A stretch of 64,000 nt of DNA, taken from contig NZ_BQUV01000010.1 in the NCBI RefSeq assembly GCF_022835695.1, forward strand, positions 124,001 to 188,000. Reading direction: 5' to 3'. The position numbers and the translations under genes were made by a program. The notes beneath the pieces are model-generated. The model was not told where the DNA came from and did no database searches. It was given only the letters and a program-made list of their open reading frames with translations. The DNA comes from Bradyrhizobium sp. Ce-3. GTDB lineage: Bacteria; Pseudomonadota; Alphaproteobacteria; Rhizobiales; Xanthobacteraceae. Every line of letters starts with the position of its first letter. The first letter of the stretch is position 1. Positions 10,432 to 19,289 of the stretch are shown one piece after another.

Positions 10432-11373
10432 ATGGCCGACACGGCATTGCAGGGATTGGTCGAGCGGATCGGCGCGGATCACGTCGTGCGCCGGCTCGGC
10501 ATCGAGGCCGCGCACGAGAAGCAGCTGTTCGGCCAGGGCACGCTGGTGTTCAACGTCGAGAACTGGAAGCTGGCGCCGCGGGTCGTCGAGACGGCGCTGA
10601 AAGTCGTCGGCCTGCATGGCCGCGCAAGGCGCAACGCCGACCGGGTCGAGGTGCGGCGCAATCTGGTGACGTCGGCGCGGCTGCCGGCGGCGTTCGACGG
10701 CTTCACCATCCTTCACATCAGCGATCTCCACGCCGACATCAGCCAGGGCGCGATGCGGCATCTGACCGACATCGTCCGTTACATCGCTTGCGACGTCTGC
10801 GTCCTGACCGGCGATTATCGCGGCAGGACGTTCGGCCCGTTCGAGACCAGCCTCGCGCTGATGCGGGATCTGTGCGCGCGGATCAAGCTGCCGCTCTACG
10901 GCATCCTCGGCAATCACGACAGCATCCGCATGACGCCGGCGCTGGAGGCGATGGGCATCCGGATGCTGTTCAACGAGCAGGAGACGATCGCACGCGACGG
11001 TGCCACGATCCATCTCGCAGGGATCGATGACGCGCATTTCTATCGCACCGACGACATCGCAAAGGCGGCCGCCGGCATCCCCCGCGATGCGTTCTCGATC
11101 CTGCTCGCGCACACGCCGGAATCCTATCGCGCGGCGCAGGCGGCCGGCTTCGACCTGATGCTGAGCGGCCATACCCATGGCGGCCAGCTCTGCCTGCCCG
11201 GCGGCATCGCGATCAAGCTCGAGGCGCGGCTGCCGCGCCGGATGGGCCGAGGCGCCTGGCGGTTCGGCGACCTTGCCGGATACACATCGGCCGGCGCCGG
11301 CACCAGCCTCGCGCCGGTGCGGCTGAACTGCCCGGCCGAGATCACGGTGCATACGCTGCAGCGGCTCGGTTGA
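10432..11373 (+). CDS. Calcineurin-like metallophosphoesterase (YkuE type)
   Basis: The 313-residue protein shows the metal-binding motifs of the family in order: ISDLHAD (about residue 100), GDYRG, GNHD (about 161-164), a His in LLAHTPE and SGHTHGGQ (about 240). This matches the YkuE/membrane-associated phosphoesterase subgroup. No signal peptide or clear membrane segment is visible. The first 85 residues precede the catalytic core and have no motif I recognise. The natural substrate is unknown. Confidence 0.88.
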   Translation: MADTALQGLVERIGADHVVRRLGIEAAHEKQLFGQGTLVFNVENWKLAPRVVETALKVVGLHGRARRNADRVEVRRNLVTSARLPAAFDGFTILHISDLHADISQGAMRHLTDIVRYIACDVCVLTGDYRGRTFGPFETSLALMRDLCARIKLPLYGILGNHDSIRMTPALEAMGIRMLFNEQETIARDGATIHLAGIDDAHFYRTDDIAKAAAGIPRDAFSILLAHTPESYRAAQAAGFDLMLSGHTHGGQLCLPGGIAIKLEARLPRRMGRGAWRFGDLAGYTSAGAGTSLAPVRLNCPAEITVHTLQRLG

Positions 11374-11399
11374 GCCCGCCCGCGCACCGCCGGCCCATT

Positions 11400-11440
11400 G
11401 CCAAAATATCCAAAACAACCCCATGCACAGTAGCCGGCGG
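11400..11440 (+). repeat. Dispersed 41-nt element, copy 1
   Basis: This segment matches 33466-33506 at 35 of 41 positions, including the exact core CAACCCCATGCA. Both copies lie 24-27 bp after the stop codon of a plus-strand gene and in the same orientation. The arrangement suggests a dispersed intergenic element, possibly part of a 3' untranslated structure. Confidence 0.6.
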
Positions 11441-11533
11441 CCGCCCGGACGCGCAGTCAGCGGTAAAATAGTATGAAAAACCGCCCTACGCGATCGCCCA
11501 GCCGTAACGATGGGAAGGAGCAGCGGCGAGGTC

Positions 11534-12799
11534 TCAATTGCCCTTCTTCGCGCTCGCGCTCTGCTCGTTCACCGTACAGGTGATCAACAGCGTGTAGCCG
11601 CGCGCCTCCTTGGCGATGTCGGAGGTCTCACGCTTCGTGGCGTCGTGCCGCTCGGCGGTCCGGTACTCCACCGCGCTGTTGTCGAGGAAGTCGCGCAGCG
11701 CGCCGGTCTTGATGGCGAAGTTGATGTTTTCCGGGATCGATCCCGTGGCGCGCGCCATCCTGACCGCGTCGAGCTTCGCGGCCACCACGCCGACCACGGC
11801 GCCGCCGAGATCGAACAGCGGTCCGCCGCTGTTGCCGGGCTGCACCGCGGCGCTGATCTGCAGATGACGCGTGTCGTTGAGGATGCCGCTCAAGGACGAG
11901 ACGATGCCCGTGGTCACGGTGAAATCGGATGTCAGCAGGCCATGATAGGGATAGCCGATCGCCACCACGCCATCGCCCACCCGAATCGAGTTCTGCCGGA
12001 TGCTCGCGACATCCTTGAACGGCGACGGCGCCTGCAGCAGCGCGAGATCGTTGGTCTCGTCGTCGGACACCAGCCGCAATTTGACCGCCGCCGCGCCGCT
12101 CAGATTGCCCGTGATCTCGTTGCAGCCGTCGATCACATGATGGTTGGTGACGACGTGGCCGCTATCGCTGACGACGAAGCCGGTGCCGGTTCCCGATCTC
12201 GCCTGCTTCGCGGGCGGCGCGTTGGGTGCTGCGGCCTGCTGCGGCGGCGCAGCCGCAGGTTTGGCCGCGACCGCGAACTCGCCGGCATTGGCGACGCCGT
12301 TCTTCTTCACCGAGACGACGCAGTTGAGCAGGGCCGGCAGCAGCTGCGCGGTCTGATTGAGGTTGAACTGAAACAATTGTCCCTGCGCGAATGCCGTCAT
12401 CTGGCGCGCCTTGCGGAACTGGTTGATCAGCGCCGAATTCACCGGCATCTCGACATTCACGAGCTTCTCGCCAAGTGGCATGCCGTAGACATTGAACGCG
12501 GGTTGGCCGTCAAAGGTCAGCGCAAGCGGAAAGGCTTCGCCCGGCGTCAGGCGCCAGCTGTCATGAGCCAAGCCCAGCCGCCAGCTGCCATTCGCGGCAA
12601 CCGCCACCATGAAGAAGATGCCGCTCTGGTAGGTGCTCCCCGCCGAGCAATGTGTGAACGCGCCGCTCTTGTCGTCGGTGAAAGCGCCGCCCTTCCAGTT
12701 GCCGACCGTGATCGAGCCGTAGGGACCGCGGGCGTTCGACGGAGTTGCGGACGCAAACAGCCACGCGGCCGCAACGGCCGCCCAGATCGCAACTCTCAT
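11534..12799 (-). CDS. Secreted trypsin-like serine protease (S1C-like)
   Basis: The 421-residue protein has a cleavable signal peptide (AIWAAVAAAWLFASATPSNA). An N-terminal region of about 180 residues has no family I recognise. The C-terminal half is a chymotrypsin-fold protease with the triad visible as TNHHVID (His), NDLALLQ (Asp) and PGNSGGPLFD (Ser). No PDZ domain follows, unlike DegP. The ATG at 12799 was preferred over a GTG nine bases upstream because GGGGAG lies eight bases before it. Probable role: periplasmic proteolysis or stress response. Confidence 0.87.
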   Translation of the reverse strand: MRVAIWAAVAAAWLFASATPSNARGPYGSITVGNWKGGAFTDDKSGAFTHCSAGSTYQSGIFFMVAVAANGSWRLGLAHDSWRLTPGEAFPLALTFDGQPAFNVYGMPLGEKLVNVEMPVNSALINQFRKARQMTAFAQGQLFQFNLNQTAQLLPALLNCVVSVKKNGVANAGEFAVAAKPAAAPPQQAAAPNAPPAKQARSGTGTGFVVSDSGHVVTNHHVIDGCNEITGNLSGAAAVKLRLVSDDETNDLALLQAPSPFKDVASIRQNSIRVGDGVVAIGYPYHGLLTSDFTVTTGIVSSLSGILNDTRHLQISAAVQPGNSGGPLFDLGGAVVGVVAAKLDAVRMARATGSIPENINFAIKTGALRDFLDNSAVEYRTAERHDATKRETSDIAKEARGYTLLITCTVNEQSASAKKGN

Positions 12800-13004
12800 G
12801 ATACACACTCCCCAGCCACAACCCTTTATAGGAGGCGAGTAAATTCATCCGCAAGTGGTGCTCGGCTTGGTCTTTGGTGCTGCGGCCGCGCAAATCCGCC
12901 GCGGATGAGGCGATCGCTACATCCTCAGGTTACGGAAGGCATGTTCCTATTTTGTTCCGAAGATGTCAACCCAGACACAATCCGATCCGCCGCGAAGGCG
13001 GATG

Positions 13005-13253
13005 CTACTGCGGCTCGCCGACCGAGGACTGCGCCGGCGGATTTGGCTCGCTGAACCAGTACCAGGATGCGAAGGCGTGGACGCCGACGCCGATCAGGAA
13101 GATGCCGGCGTAGAGTTCGACCTCGCTGTTCATCGCCAGCAGGAGGCGGGCGCGCGGCACGGCGCCGTGGCCCTGGTAGGTCCAGACCCAATGCCCCATG
13201 GCGACGATGCCAAGGCCGAGCGCGGCGATGGCTCGGCCGGCCGCATTCATCAT
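13005..13253 (-). CDS. Small hypothetical membrane protein
   Basis: The 82-residue product has two hydrophobic segments, one at the N-terminus (AIAALGLGIVAMGHWVW) and one near residues 45-64 (LYAGIFLIGVGVHAFASWYWF), so it is probably an integral membrane protein with a short connecting loop. The start is one of two adjacent ATGs (13253 or 13250). Codon use is normal. I do not recognise a family. A long inverted repeat lies about 90 bp upstream. Confidence 0.6.
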   Translation of the reverse strand: MMNAAGRAIAALGLGIVAMGHWVWTYQGHGAVPRARLLLAMNSEVELYAGIFLIGVGVHAFASWYWFSEPNPPAQSSVGEPQ

Positions 13254-13338
13254 CCTCACGCGAAGGTCTCCCGACTCTCCCCGGCCATACGGGAAAATAT
13301 CGGGTGAAGCTGACGGGGACCTGACGTGGGGCGGGCCT

Positions 13339-13423
13339 GTAGCCCGGATGCAGCGCAGCGAAATCCGGGATCTCCCGCCGTCGAGAGACCGACCCGGATT
13401 GCGCTTCGCTGCATCCGGGCTAC
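13339..13423. repeat. Intergenic inverted repeat (REP-like), 31-bp arms
   Basis: The left arm begins GTAGCCCGGATGCAGCGC and the right arm ends GCATCCGGGCTAC. The two 31-base arms are complementary except at two positions and are separated by about 23 bases. It lies between the small membrane protein gene and acdS. This wording is familiar from dispersed intergenic palindromes of Bradyrhizobium-type genomes. Confidence 0.85.
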
Positions 13424-13452
13424 GAAGCCACGAAATCGGAAGCCCTTCCGCC

Positions 13453-14466
13453 TCAGCCGTTCCTGAATGCGTAGGCATAGCCGTTGAGCGCCGGGGCGCC
13501 GCCGAGATGGGCGTAGAGCACCTTCGATCCGGCCGGGAAGTAGCCCTTCTGCACCAGGTCGATCATGCCCTGCATCGATTTGCCCTCGTAGACCGGGTCG
13601 GTGATCATGCCTTCGAGCCGCGCGCTGAGCCGGATCGCCTCCTTGGTCTCCTCCGACGGCACGCCGTAGGCGGGATAGGCATAGTCCTCGATCAGCACGA
13701 CATCATCCTCGACGATGTCGCGGCCGAGCTCGACCAGCTTTGCGGTGTTCTGCGCGATCGACAGCACCTGCGCCTTGGTCTGCGCGGGCGTGAACGAACC
13801 GTCGATGCCGATCACGTTGCGCGCGCGCCCGTCGGCGGCGAAGCCGACCAGCATGCCGGCATGGGTCGAGCCGGTCACCGTGCAGACCACGATGTAATCG
13901 AACTTGACGCCGAGCTGGCGCTCCTGCGCGCGCACCTCCTCGGCGAAACCGACATAGCCGAGCCCGCCAAACTTATGCACGGAGGCGCCGGCCGGAATTG
14001 CGTAGGGCTTGCCGCCCGCCGCCTTCACTTCCTCGATCGCCTGCTCCCAGCTCTTGCGGATGCCGATGTCGAAACCATCGTCGACCAGGCGCACATCGGC
14101 GCCCATCACACGCGAGAGCAGGATGTTGCCGACGCGGTCGTAGACGGCGTCCTCATGCGGTACCCAGCTTTCCTGCACCAGCCGGCACTTCATGCCGATC
14201 TTGGCGGCGACGGCCGCGACCATGCGGGTGTGGTTCGACTGCACGCCGCCGATCGAGACCAGCGTGTCGGCGTTGGAGGCGATCGCATCGGGAATGATGT
14301 ATTCGAGCTTGCGCAGCTTGTTGCCGCCATAGGCGAGCCCGGAATTGCAATCCTCGCGCTTGGCATAGAGCTCGACCTTGCCGCCGAGATGCTTTGAAAG
14401 CCGATCGAGCTTCTCGATGGCGGTCGGCCCGAAGGTGAGCGGATAGCGCGCGAACTTCTCCAGCAT
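13453..14466 (-). CDS. acdS: 1-aminocyclopropane-1-carboxylate deaminase
   Basis: The 337-residue PLP enzyme has the usual AcdS length. The residues that define a true ACC deaminase are present with a one-residue offset from the Pseudomonas numbering: Lys50 in GGNKLRK (PLP Schiff base), Ser77 in QSNHT, Tyr293 and Glu294 in YEGKS, and Leu321 in AHLGG. The Glu and Leu separate it from D-cysteine desulfhydrases. It cleaves ACC to 2-oxobutyrate and ammonia, lowering ethylene in associated plant roots. It is divergent from an Lrp-type regulator across 188 bp, as for acdR in rhizobia. Confidence 0.95.
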   Translation of the reverse strand: MLEKFARYPLTFGPTAIEKLDRLSKHLGGKVELYAKREDCNSGLAYGGNKLRKLEYIIPDAIASNADTLVSIGGVQSNHTRMVAAVAAKIGMKCRLVQESWVPHEDAVYDRVGNILLSRVMGADVRLVDDGFDIGIRKSWEQAIEEVKAAGGKPYAIPAGASVHKFGGLGYVGFAEEVRAQERQLGVKFDYIVVCTVTGSTHAGMLVGFAADGRARNVIGIDGSFTPAQTKAQVLSIAQNTAKLVELGRDIVEDDVVLIEDYAYPAYGVPSEETKEAIRLSARLEGMITDPVYEGKSMQGMIDLVQKGYFPAGSKVLYAHLGGAPALNGYAYAFRNG

Positions 14467-14617
14467 GCTGGCATCCTCTTGGTGTCGTGAATTTGGTGTC
14501 TTGAATTTAGTGTCCTGGAACGGCGGCCAGACCTATCACCCCGGGCGCGAAAGGTGCTCTCTAAGTCTGCCCCTGCGGTTAGCGAAGATTGCTGAATCCG
14601 GCCACCATGATATGGTT

Positions 14618-14647
14618 TCTCTCACCAAATCGCCAAATCGTGAGAGA
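14618..14647. promoter_or_regulatory. Candidate AcdR/Lrp operator between acdS and acdR
   Basis: TCTCTCAC at 14618-14625 and GTGAGAGA at 14640-14647 form a perfect inverted repeat around a 14-bp AT-rich spacer that itself contains the direct repeat CAAATCG. The right arm ends 7 bp before the acdR ATG. Lrp/AsnC regulators bind such spaced dyads in divergent promoters, so this is the best candidate for ACC- or leucine-responsive control of acdS and for acdR autoregulation. Confidence 0.65.
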
Positions 14648-14654
14648 TTCTTCC

Positions 14655-15119
14655 ATGTCCACCCGGCTCGACCGCATCGACCTCAAGATGTTGAGATTGC
14701 TGCAGAAGAACGGCCGGCTCAGCAATGCCGAGCTGGCCGAACAGGTCGGCGTCAGCCCCGCCACCTGCCACCGCAGAACGCAGGCGCTGTTCGACGAGGG
14801 TTATGTCAGCGGCGTCCGCGCCATGGTGGCGCCGCGCAAGCTCGGCAAGGGCACGCTGGTGATGGTCGGCGTCGTGCTCGACCGCTCGACGCCGGAAAGC
14901 TTTGCGAGCTTCGAGCAGGCGGTGGCGCAGCTGAAATGCGTGCTCGACTGCCACCTCGTCGCCGGTGATTTCGATTACTTCCTCAAGATCCGCGCCGGCG
15001 ACGTCGACGACTTCAAGCGCATCCATGGCGACCAGCTGATCGCGCTGCCCGGCGTGCGGCAGACCCGCACCTTCTTCGTCATGAAGGAGGTGGTGGACAA
15101 TGCAGCGCTGGAGTTTTGA
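14655..15119 (+). CDS. acdR: Lrp/AsnC family regulator of ACC deaminase
   Basis: The 154-residue protein has an N-terminal winged helix-turn-helix (LSNAELAEQVGVSPATCHRR, about residues 20-40) and a C-terminal RAM ligand-binding domain, the normal Lrp layout and size. Its divergent position next to acdS identifies it as AcdR by context. The start at 14655 was chosen because it opens the typical STRLDRIDLKML N-terminus; the frame upstream would run through the operator dyad. Confidence 0.9.
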   Translation: MSTRLDRIDLKMLRLLQKNGRLSNAELAEQVGVSPATCHRRTQALFDEGYVSGVRAMVAPRKLGKGTLVMVGVVLDRSTPESFASFEQAVAQLKCVLDCHLVAGDFDYFLKIRAGDVDDFKRIHGDQLIALPGVRQTRTFFVMKEVVDNAALEF

Positions 15120-15140
15120 ACCGCGTCGCCGCCCGGCAAC

Positions 15141-15383
15141 CTACTTCGAGGCTTTGGCGATCTTGTGCCCGAGATGGCCGGTCTGATGATCTCTGCGCAG
15201 TTGGCTCAGCGACGTCTCATTCAGCGCAACCAGGACATCGCTCAGCTTCTCGGTTTCGGGGTAACCCGCCGCGAAACCGGGCCCGTAAACCTTGCGCAAG
15301 GTGCGCAGCAGCGTATTTCCGTGCTTGCCGCTGATTTCGCCGTCCTTGTTGGGATGCCGGTTGTCGAGACCTGCCTTGCTCAT
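15141..15383 (-). CDS. Conserved-looking small hypothetical protein
   Basis: The 80-residue product is polar and basic at its N-terminus (AGLDNRHPNKDGEISGKHGN), with no signal peptide or membrane segment. It converges with acdR, with 21 bp between the stops. Codon use is like that of real genes in this genome. The family is unknown to me. Confidence 0.6.
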   Translation of the reverse strand: MSKAGLDNRHPNKDGEISGKHGNTLLRTLRKVYGPGFAAGYPETEKLSDVLVALNETSLSQLRRDHQTGHLGHKIAKASK

Positions 15384-15679
15384 GCTGCTCTCCCTTGGCC
15401 CTCACCGGCAGCATCTGCCTGAGGTGATCAAATGGCAACTGAAGCTGCAAAACGGCCGGGAACCCTCGCGACGCCCTCCCGCATCCCCGGTCGAAGGCGA
15501 GGTTTCAGTGGCTATTTGCGGCGTATTCGGTCAATGTGACCAGCACGCTCCTGCGGACTCCGGAGAGGCCTGACGCGGCGATCGAAGCAGCAAGTCGCGT
15601 CCGCACGGGAAGCCACAGCTCCATTGCGTCACAGCACAGTCCAGCGTTAGAGCACCCCCTAAACGACTGAGGTGGACAG

Positions 15680-15886
15680 ATGTCATATGCCTACAAGCTG
15701 AACGAAGACGTTCACCACCGGGCCCAGGGGCCGCAAGGTCGTGCCGAGGCCGATGAGCCGGCGGTCTACACCATCGTTCAACGCATGCCGATTGAAGCAG
15801 ACGGGCGGCTTCGATACCGGATCAGGAGCAAGGCAGGCAATATCGAGCGCGTGGTGACGGAAGAGCAGCTGACGTACTCGCAATGA
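15680..15886 (+). CDS. Small hypothetical protein, 68 residues
   Basis: The product is hydrophilic. Its second half (VYTIVQRMPIEADGRLRYRI, then an acidic tail) reads like a small beta-rich fold. GAGGTGG lies just upstream of the ATG as a ribosome site. It stands alone, with 296 bp upstream free of genes and a convergent beta-lactamase-fold gene downstream. I see no motif that suggests a function. Confidence 0.6.
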   Translation: MSYAYKLNEDVHHRAQGPQGRAEADEPAVYTIVQRMPIEADGRLRYRIRSKAGNIERVVTEEQLTYSQ

Positions 15887-15965
15887 GCAATAAGCGGCCG
15901 GTCCGAGCGGGCGATCGACCCGGCCGCTGCAGCTGCGCGCGCCACCGGGAAGCGCGCGTCGCGCT

Positions 15966-17528
15966 TCAGCCGCCCGCCGCGCCTTCCGCTGATCCCTGGC
16001 GTCCATCCCTCGCCTTGCCGCGCACCGCCACCTTGTCGCCGTCATAGGTGAGCGTCCAGGTCCAGGCGTCGCCGAGCCCGACATATTGCAGGTCGACGAC
16101 GAAGGTCTGCGCGTCCTTCCACGCGCCCTTGACGGCGCGAACGCCGAGGAAGCTGGGGGCACTCTTGCGCGAGAGACCGTCGAGGCCGATCGGTCCGTCG
16201 AAATGGCGCCGCGCAGGATCGCCGGCGTTGGTCTCCACGACGTAGCGCGGATTCTCATCGGCAAGGAACAGCGTCAGCGTCTTGAGGCCGAGGTCATTGT
16301 CCGGGAATTTATAGGTGCGGCCCGAGATCGCCGACGCCGTCGCGGGCGTCGCGCCGACCGGCGTCGGCTTCTCCGTGGCGACGTCGGCAATCGCCTTTGC
16401 CAATTGTTCGGCCGCGGCCGCATCGGCCGGCAAGGCCTGGTCGGATTTGACCGTTCCGGAAATCTCGTCGGCCAGCCTGCCGAACGGGCAGAAATTGCTC
16501 GCCGTCATCACGGCGACGATGTCCCGTTCCGGCAACACCATGATCACCTGGCAATGATAGCCGACCGTCATGTAGACGTGCTTGTCGGGGATCGCCCAGA
16601 ACTGATTGACGTAGCGCAGCGAGGGATCGAACCGCGAATGCATGTCGACGCTGGCATGGTTGATCGCATCGAGGAAATCCGCCGGCAGCAACTGCTTGCC
16701 TTCCCACGCACCGTTGCGCAGATAGAGATACCCGATCTTCGCCATGTCCCGCGGCTGCATCGCGAGGCCGAACCCGCCAATCGAGAGCCGTTGCGGATCC
16801 CGCCGCCAGAACGGCGGGGCGATGCCGAGCGGACCGAACAGCCGCTCCTGGGCATAGTCGGCGGTGCTCTTGCCGGTGAGCTTGCTGACGATCGCCGACA
16901 GCACGTGCGAGCCGCCGCTGTTGTAATAGAACGCCTCGCCCGGCGCATGCGCCATCGGGCGGTCCAGAATGAACTGGACCCAGTCCGGGCTCTTTCCCAT
17001 GTCGCGCAGCGACTGCTCCCGGCCACCCTGAAACCCCTCGTCCCAGTCGAGGCCCGACGTCATGTTGAGCAGATGCTGGACCGTGATGGCCTTCTTGCGC
17101 TCGTCGAGATCAGCGATGCTGCGATCGGAAAAGAAATCCAGCATCGGATGATCGAGACGATCCAGCAGACCATCCTTGTAGGCGATCGCGAGCAACGTCG
17201 AGACCACCGCCTTGGTGGAGGAGTTGATCGCGTGCGGCATGTCGGCGGTAAACGGCGCGTAATAGGCATCGAGCACGAGGCGGCCATGGCGCGTCACCAG
17301 CAGGCTGTCGAAGCTGCGCGCGGTGCCGGTCGCCACCAGCTTTGCCAGCGCCGCCGAATCCATGCCCTGCTGCTCCGGCGTCGAAGTTTCCCACTGCGCC
17401 GTCGGCCAGACCGGCTCGGCGCTTTGGCCATTGGCCGCGCCGGTGTGCAGCGATGTGAACAGGACTAGCGCGCCCAGCGCGGCCCTGGTCCGTGACGAAA
17501 GCCCGACGACGAGATCGGCTGCCTGCAT
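15966..17528 (-). CDS. Exported serine hydrolase of the beta-lactamase/penicillin-binding fold
   Basis: The 520-residue protein starts with a signal-like segment (RTAALGALVLFTSLHTGAAN) that places it in the periplasm. The SxxK motif appears as SSTK near residue 85 and the second motif as YYNSGG, as in class C beta-lactamase-like esterases and D-aminopeptidases. A C-terminal domain of roughly 130 residues follows the catalytic region. The start at 17528 puts the signal peptide at the N-terminus. It may be an esterase or peptidase; true beta-lactamase activity should not be assumed. Confidence 0.85.
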   Translation of the reverse strand: MQAADLVVGLSSRTRAALGALVLFTSLHTGAANGQSAEPVWPTAQWETSTPEQQGMDSAALAKLVATGTARSFDSLLVTRHGRLVLDAYYAPFTADMPHAINSSTKAVVSTLLAIAYKDGLLDRLDHPMLDFFSDRSIADLDERKKAITVQHLLNMTSGLDWDEGFQGGREQSLRDMGKSPDWVQFILDRPMAHAPGEAFYYNSGGSHVLSAIVSKLTGKSTADYAQERLFGPLGIAPPFWRRDPQRLSIGGFGLAMQPRDMAKIGYLYLRNGAWEGKQLLPADFLDAINHASVDMHSRFDPSLRYVNQFWAIPDKHVYMTVGYHCQVIMVLPERDIVAVMTASNFCPFGRLADEISGTVKSDQALPADAAAAEQLAKAIADVATEKPTPVGATPATASAISGRTYKFPDNDLGLKTLTLFLADENPRYVVETNAGDPARRHFDGPIGLDGLSRKSAPSFLGVRAVKGAWKDAQTFVVDLQYVGLGDAWTWTLTYDGDKVAVRGKARDGRQGSAEGAAGG

Positions 17529-17886
17529 AGCCCGCCCTGCCAGTGATCCACCTGCGCGCAAGGCATATACCACGAGCGGCGACCGTCTTGTCTCACAACT
17601 TGCAGACATCGCTGCCGGGCAGCGAGAGCCGAGCGGCCGGCCATTCCAAATGTGAAATCCCAACTGTGATACGGCTCACGAACTCGTGGCAGAACGCCAC
17701 AGCGCAACCGGAGGCGCGTGTGTTTCCGGAACACGCATGATGCCGTAAGCTGTCCGTAGCCAACCTCGCGTCCAGCGGAGTGCCAGGCCGACGCATTCAG
17801 ACCGATTTGCAGACCTATTTGCAGACCGTTGCAACGCTGCGAGCGACCCGACGTTGGCGACAAGCCGATCAAACCGGGAGGACGTC
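17529..17886. other. Gene-free divergent region
   Basis: This 358-bp stretch separates the exported serine hydrolase (minus) from the selenium-binding-protein homologue (plus). Apart from the 12-bp tandem repeats at 17797-17832 I see no gene, hairpin or recognisable regulator site. It must hold the promoters of both flanking genes. Confidence 0.5.
17797..17832. repeat. Three tandem 12-bp repeats upstream of the SBP56 gene
   Basis: TCAGACCGATTT, GCAGACCTATTT and GCAGACCGTTGC follow one another without a gap and share CAGACC. The last unit ends 55 bp before the ATG at 17887. Tandem units of this spacing place binding sites roughly one helical turn apart, so a regulator-binding array is possible. 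Confidence 0.5.
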
Positions 17887-19287
17887 ATGACGATGCGACC
17901 CGACCCCACGTTTCACGCCTCGCCAAAGCTTGCGATGGAGGCGCCGCCGGAACAATTCGCCTACACGCTGCTGCTCAGTCCCGACTTCAAGAAGCCCGAC
18001 GCGCTCGCGGTGATCGACGTCAAGCCGGGCTCGAAGACCTATGGCAAGATCGTCCACACCGTGACGATGCCGAACAAGGGCGACGAGTTCCATCATTTCG
18101 GCTGGAACGCCTGCTCCTCCGCACTGTCTCCGCTCACCGGACATGCCTTCGTCGAGCGGCGCTTTCTCATCATCCCAGGACTGCGGTCGTCGCGCATCTA
18201 CATCATCGACACCAAGCCTTCGCCGCTCGAGGCCAGGATCCACAAGATCATCGAGCCGGAAGAGGTGTTCAAGAAGACCGGCTACTCGCGGCCGCACACC
18301 ATTCATTGCGGCCCCGACGGCATTTACGTCTCCACTCTCGGCGGCGGCGGCAAGGACGGCACGCAGGGCCCGCCCGGCATCTTCATCATGGATTGCGAGA
18401 CCTTCGACGTGCTCGGCCGCTGGGAGATCGACCGCGGACCGCAGACGCTGCACTATGATTTCTGGTGGAATCTGCCGCGCGACTACATGGTGTCGAGCGA
18501 GTGGGCGCTGCCGCCGCAATTCGAGAACGGCATCGTGCCTGAGGACCTGCTGTCGAACAAATACGGTCATCGGCTGCACTTCTGGGATTTGCGGGCTCGG
18601 CGCAACGTGCAGACCATCGACCTCGGCGCCAATCACCAGATGGCGCTCGAGGTCAGGCCCGCGCATGACCCGATCCGCGAGTACGGATTCGTCGGCGTCG
18701 TCGTCGACACCACCAACCTCGAAGCCTCGATCTGGACCTGGTGGCGCGAGGGCGGAAAATTCCACGCCGAGAAGACCGCGGTGATCCCGCCCGAGCCGGC
18801 GCCGAAGGAAAAGCTGCCGCCGCTGTTGCAGGGGTTCGGCGCCGTGCCGCCGCTGGTCACCGACATCGACCTGTCGATGGACGACCGCTTCCTCTACGTC
18901 TCGTGCTGGGGCACCGGCGAGATGCGGCAATACGACGTGCGCGATCCACGCAAGCCGAAGCTCGCGGGCTCGGTGCATATCGGCGGCATCGCCCGCCGCA
19001 CGCCGCATCCGAACGGCAAGGCGTTTGCCGGCGGCCCGCAGATGGTCGAGATCAGCCGCGACGGCAAGCGGGTGTACTGGACCAACTCGCTCTATTCGAC
19101 CTGGGACGACCAGTTCTATCCCGACGGCATGCCGGGCGCCGAGGTCATGGCCCATGTCGGCGCCAACGGCGGGCTCGAGCTCGCCAAGGATTATTTCGTC
19201 GATTTCCCCGAGGGCTATCGCCCGCATCAGATCCGCCTCGAGGGCGGCGACTGCTCGACGGATTCGTTCTGCTATCCGTCGGTCTGA
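17887..19287 (+). CDS. Selenium-binding protein family (SBP56/methanethiol oxidase) homologue
   Basis: The 466-residue protein is a full-length SBP56 homologue, with family segments such as HHFGWNACSS near residue 68, RPHTIHCGPDGIY and LYVSCWGTGEMRQYDV. Bacterial members include the copper-dependent methanethiol oxidase, which yields formaldehyde, H2S and H2O2. GGGAGGACGTC precedes the ATG at 17887, deciding this start over one 33 bases upstream. It has no evident signal peptide, although studied bacterial methanethiol oxidases are periplasmic. A membrane protein gene begins 2 bp after its stop. Confidence 0.88.
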   Translation: MTMRPDPTFHASPKLAMEAPPEQFAYTLLLSPDFKKPDALAVIDVKPGSKTYGKIVHTVTMPNKGDEFHHFGWNACSSALSPLTGHAFVERRFLIIPGLRSSRIYIIDTKPSPLEARIHKIIEPEEVFKKTGYSRPHTIHCGPDGIYVSTLGGGGKDGTQGPPGIFIMDCETFDVLGRWEIDRGPQTLHYDFWWNLPRDYMVSSEWALPPQFENGIVPEDLLSNKYGHRLHFWDLRARRNVQTIDLGANHQMALEVRPAHDPIREYGFVGVVVDTTNLEASIWTWWREGGKFHAEKTAVIPPEPAPKEKLPPLLQGFGAVPPLVTDIDLSMDDRFLYVSCWGTGEMRQYDVRDPRKPKLAGSVHIGGIARRTPHPNGKAFAGGPQMVEISRDGKRVYWTNSLYSTWDDQFYPDGMPGAEVMAHVGANGGLELAKDYFVDFPEGYRPHQIRLEGGDCSTDSFCYPSV

Positions 19288-19289
19288 CA

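Noticed and set aside
13339-13423. Reading the 31-bp inverted repeat as an insertion sequence or CRISPR unit
   Set aside because: There is no transposase, no target duplication and only one copy pair; it fits a dispersed REP-like palindrome.
15966-17528. Calling the exported serine hydrolase a beta-lactamase resistance gene
   Set aside because: Only the SxxK and YxN fold motifs are visible; most such proteins are esterases or peptidases. Resistance is not supported.
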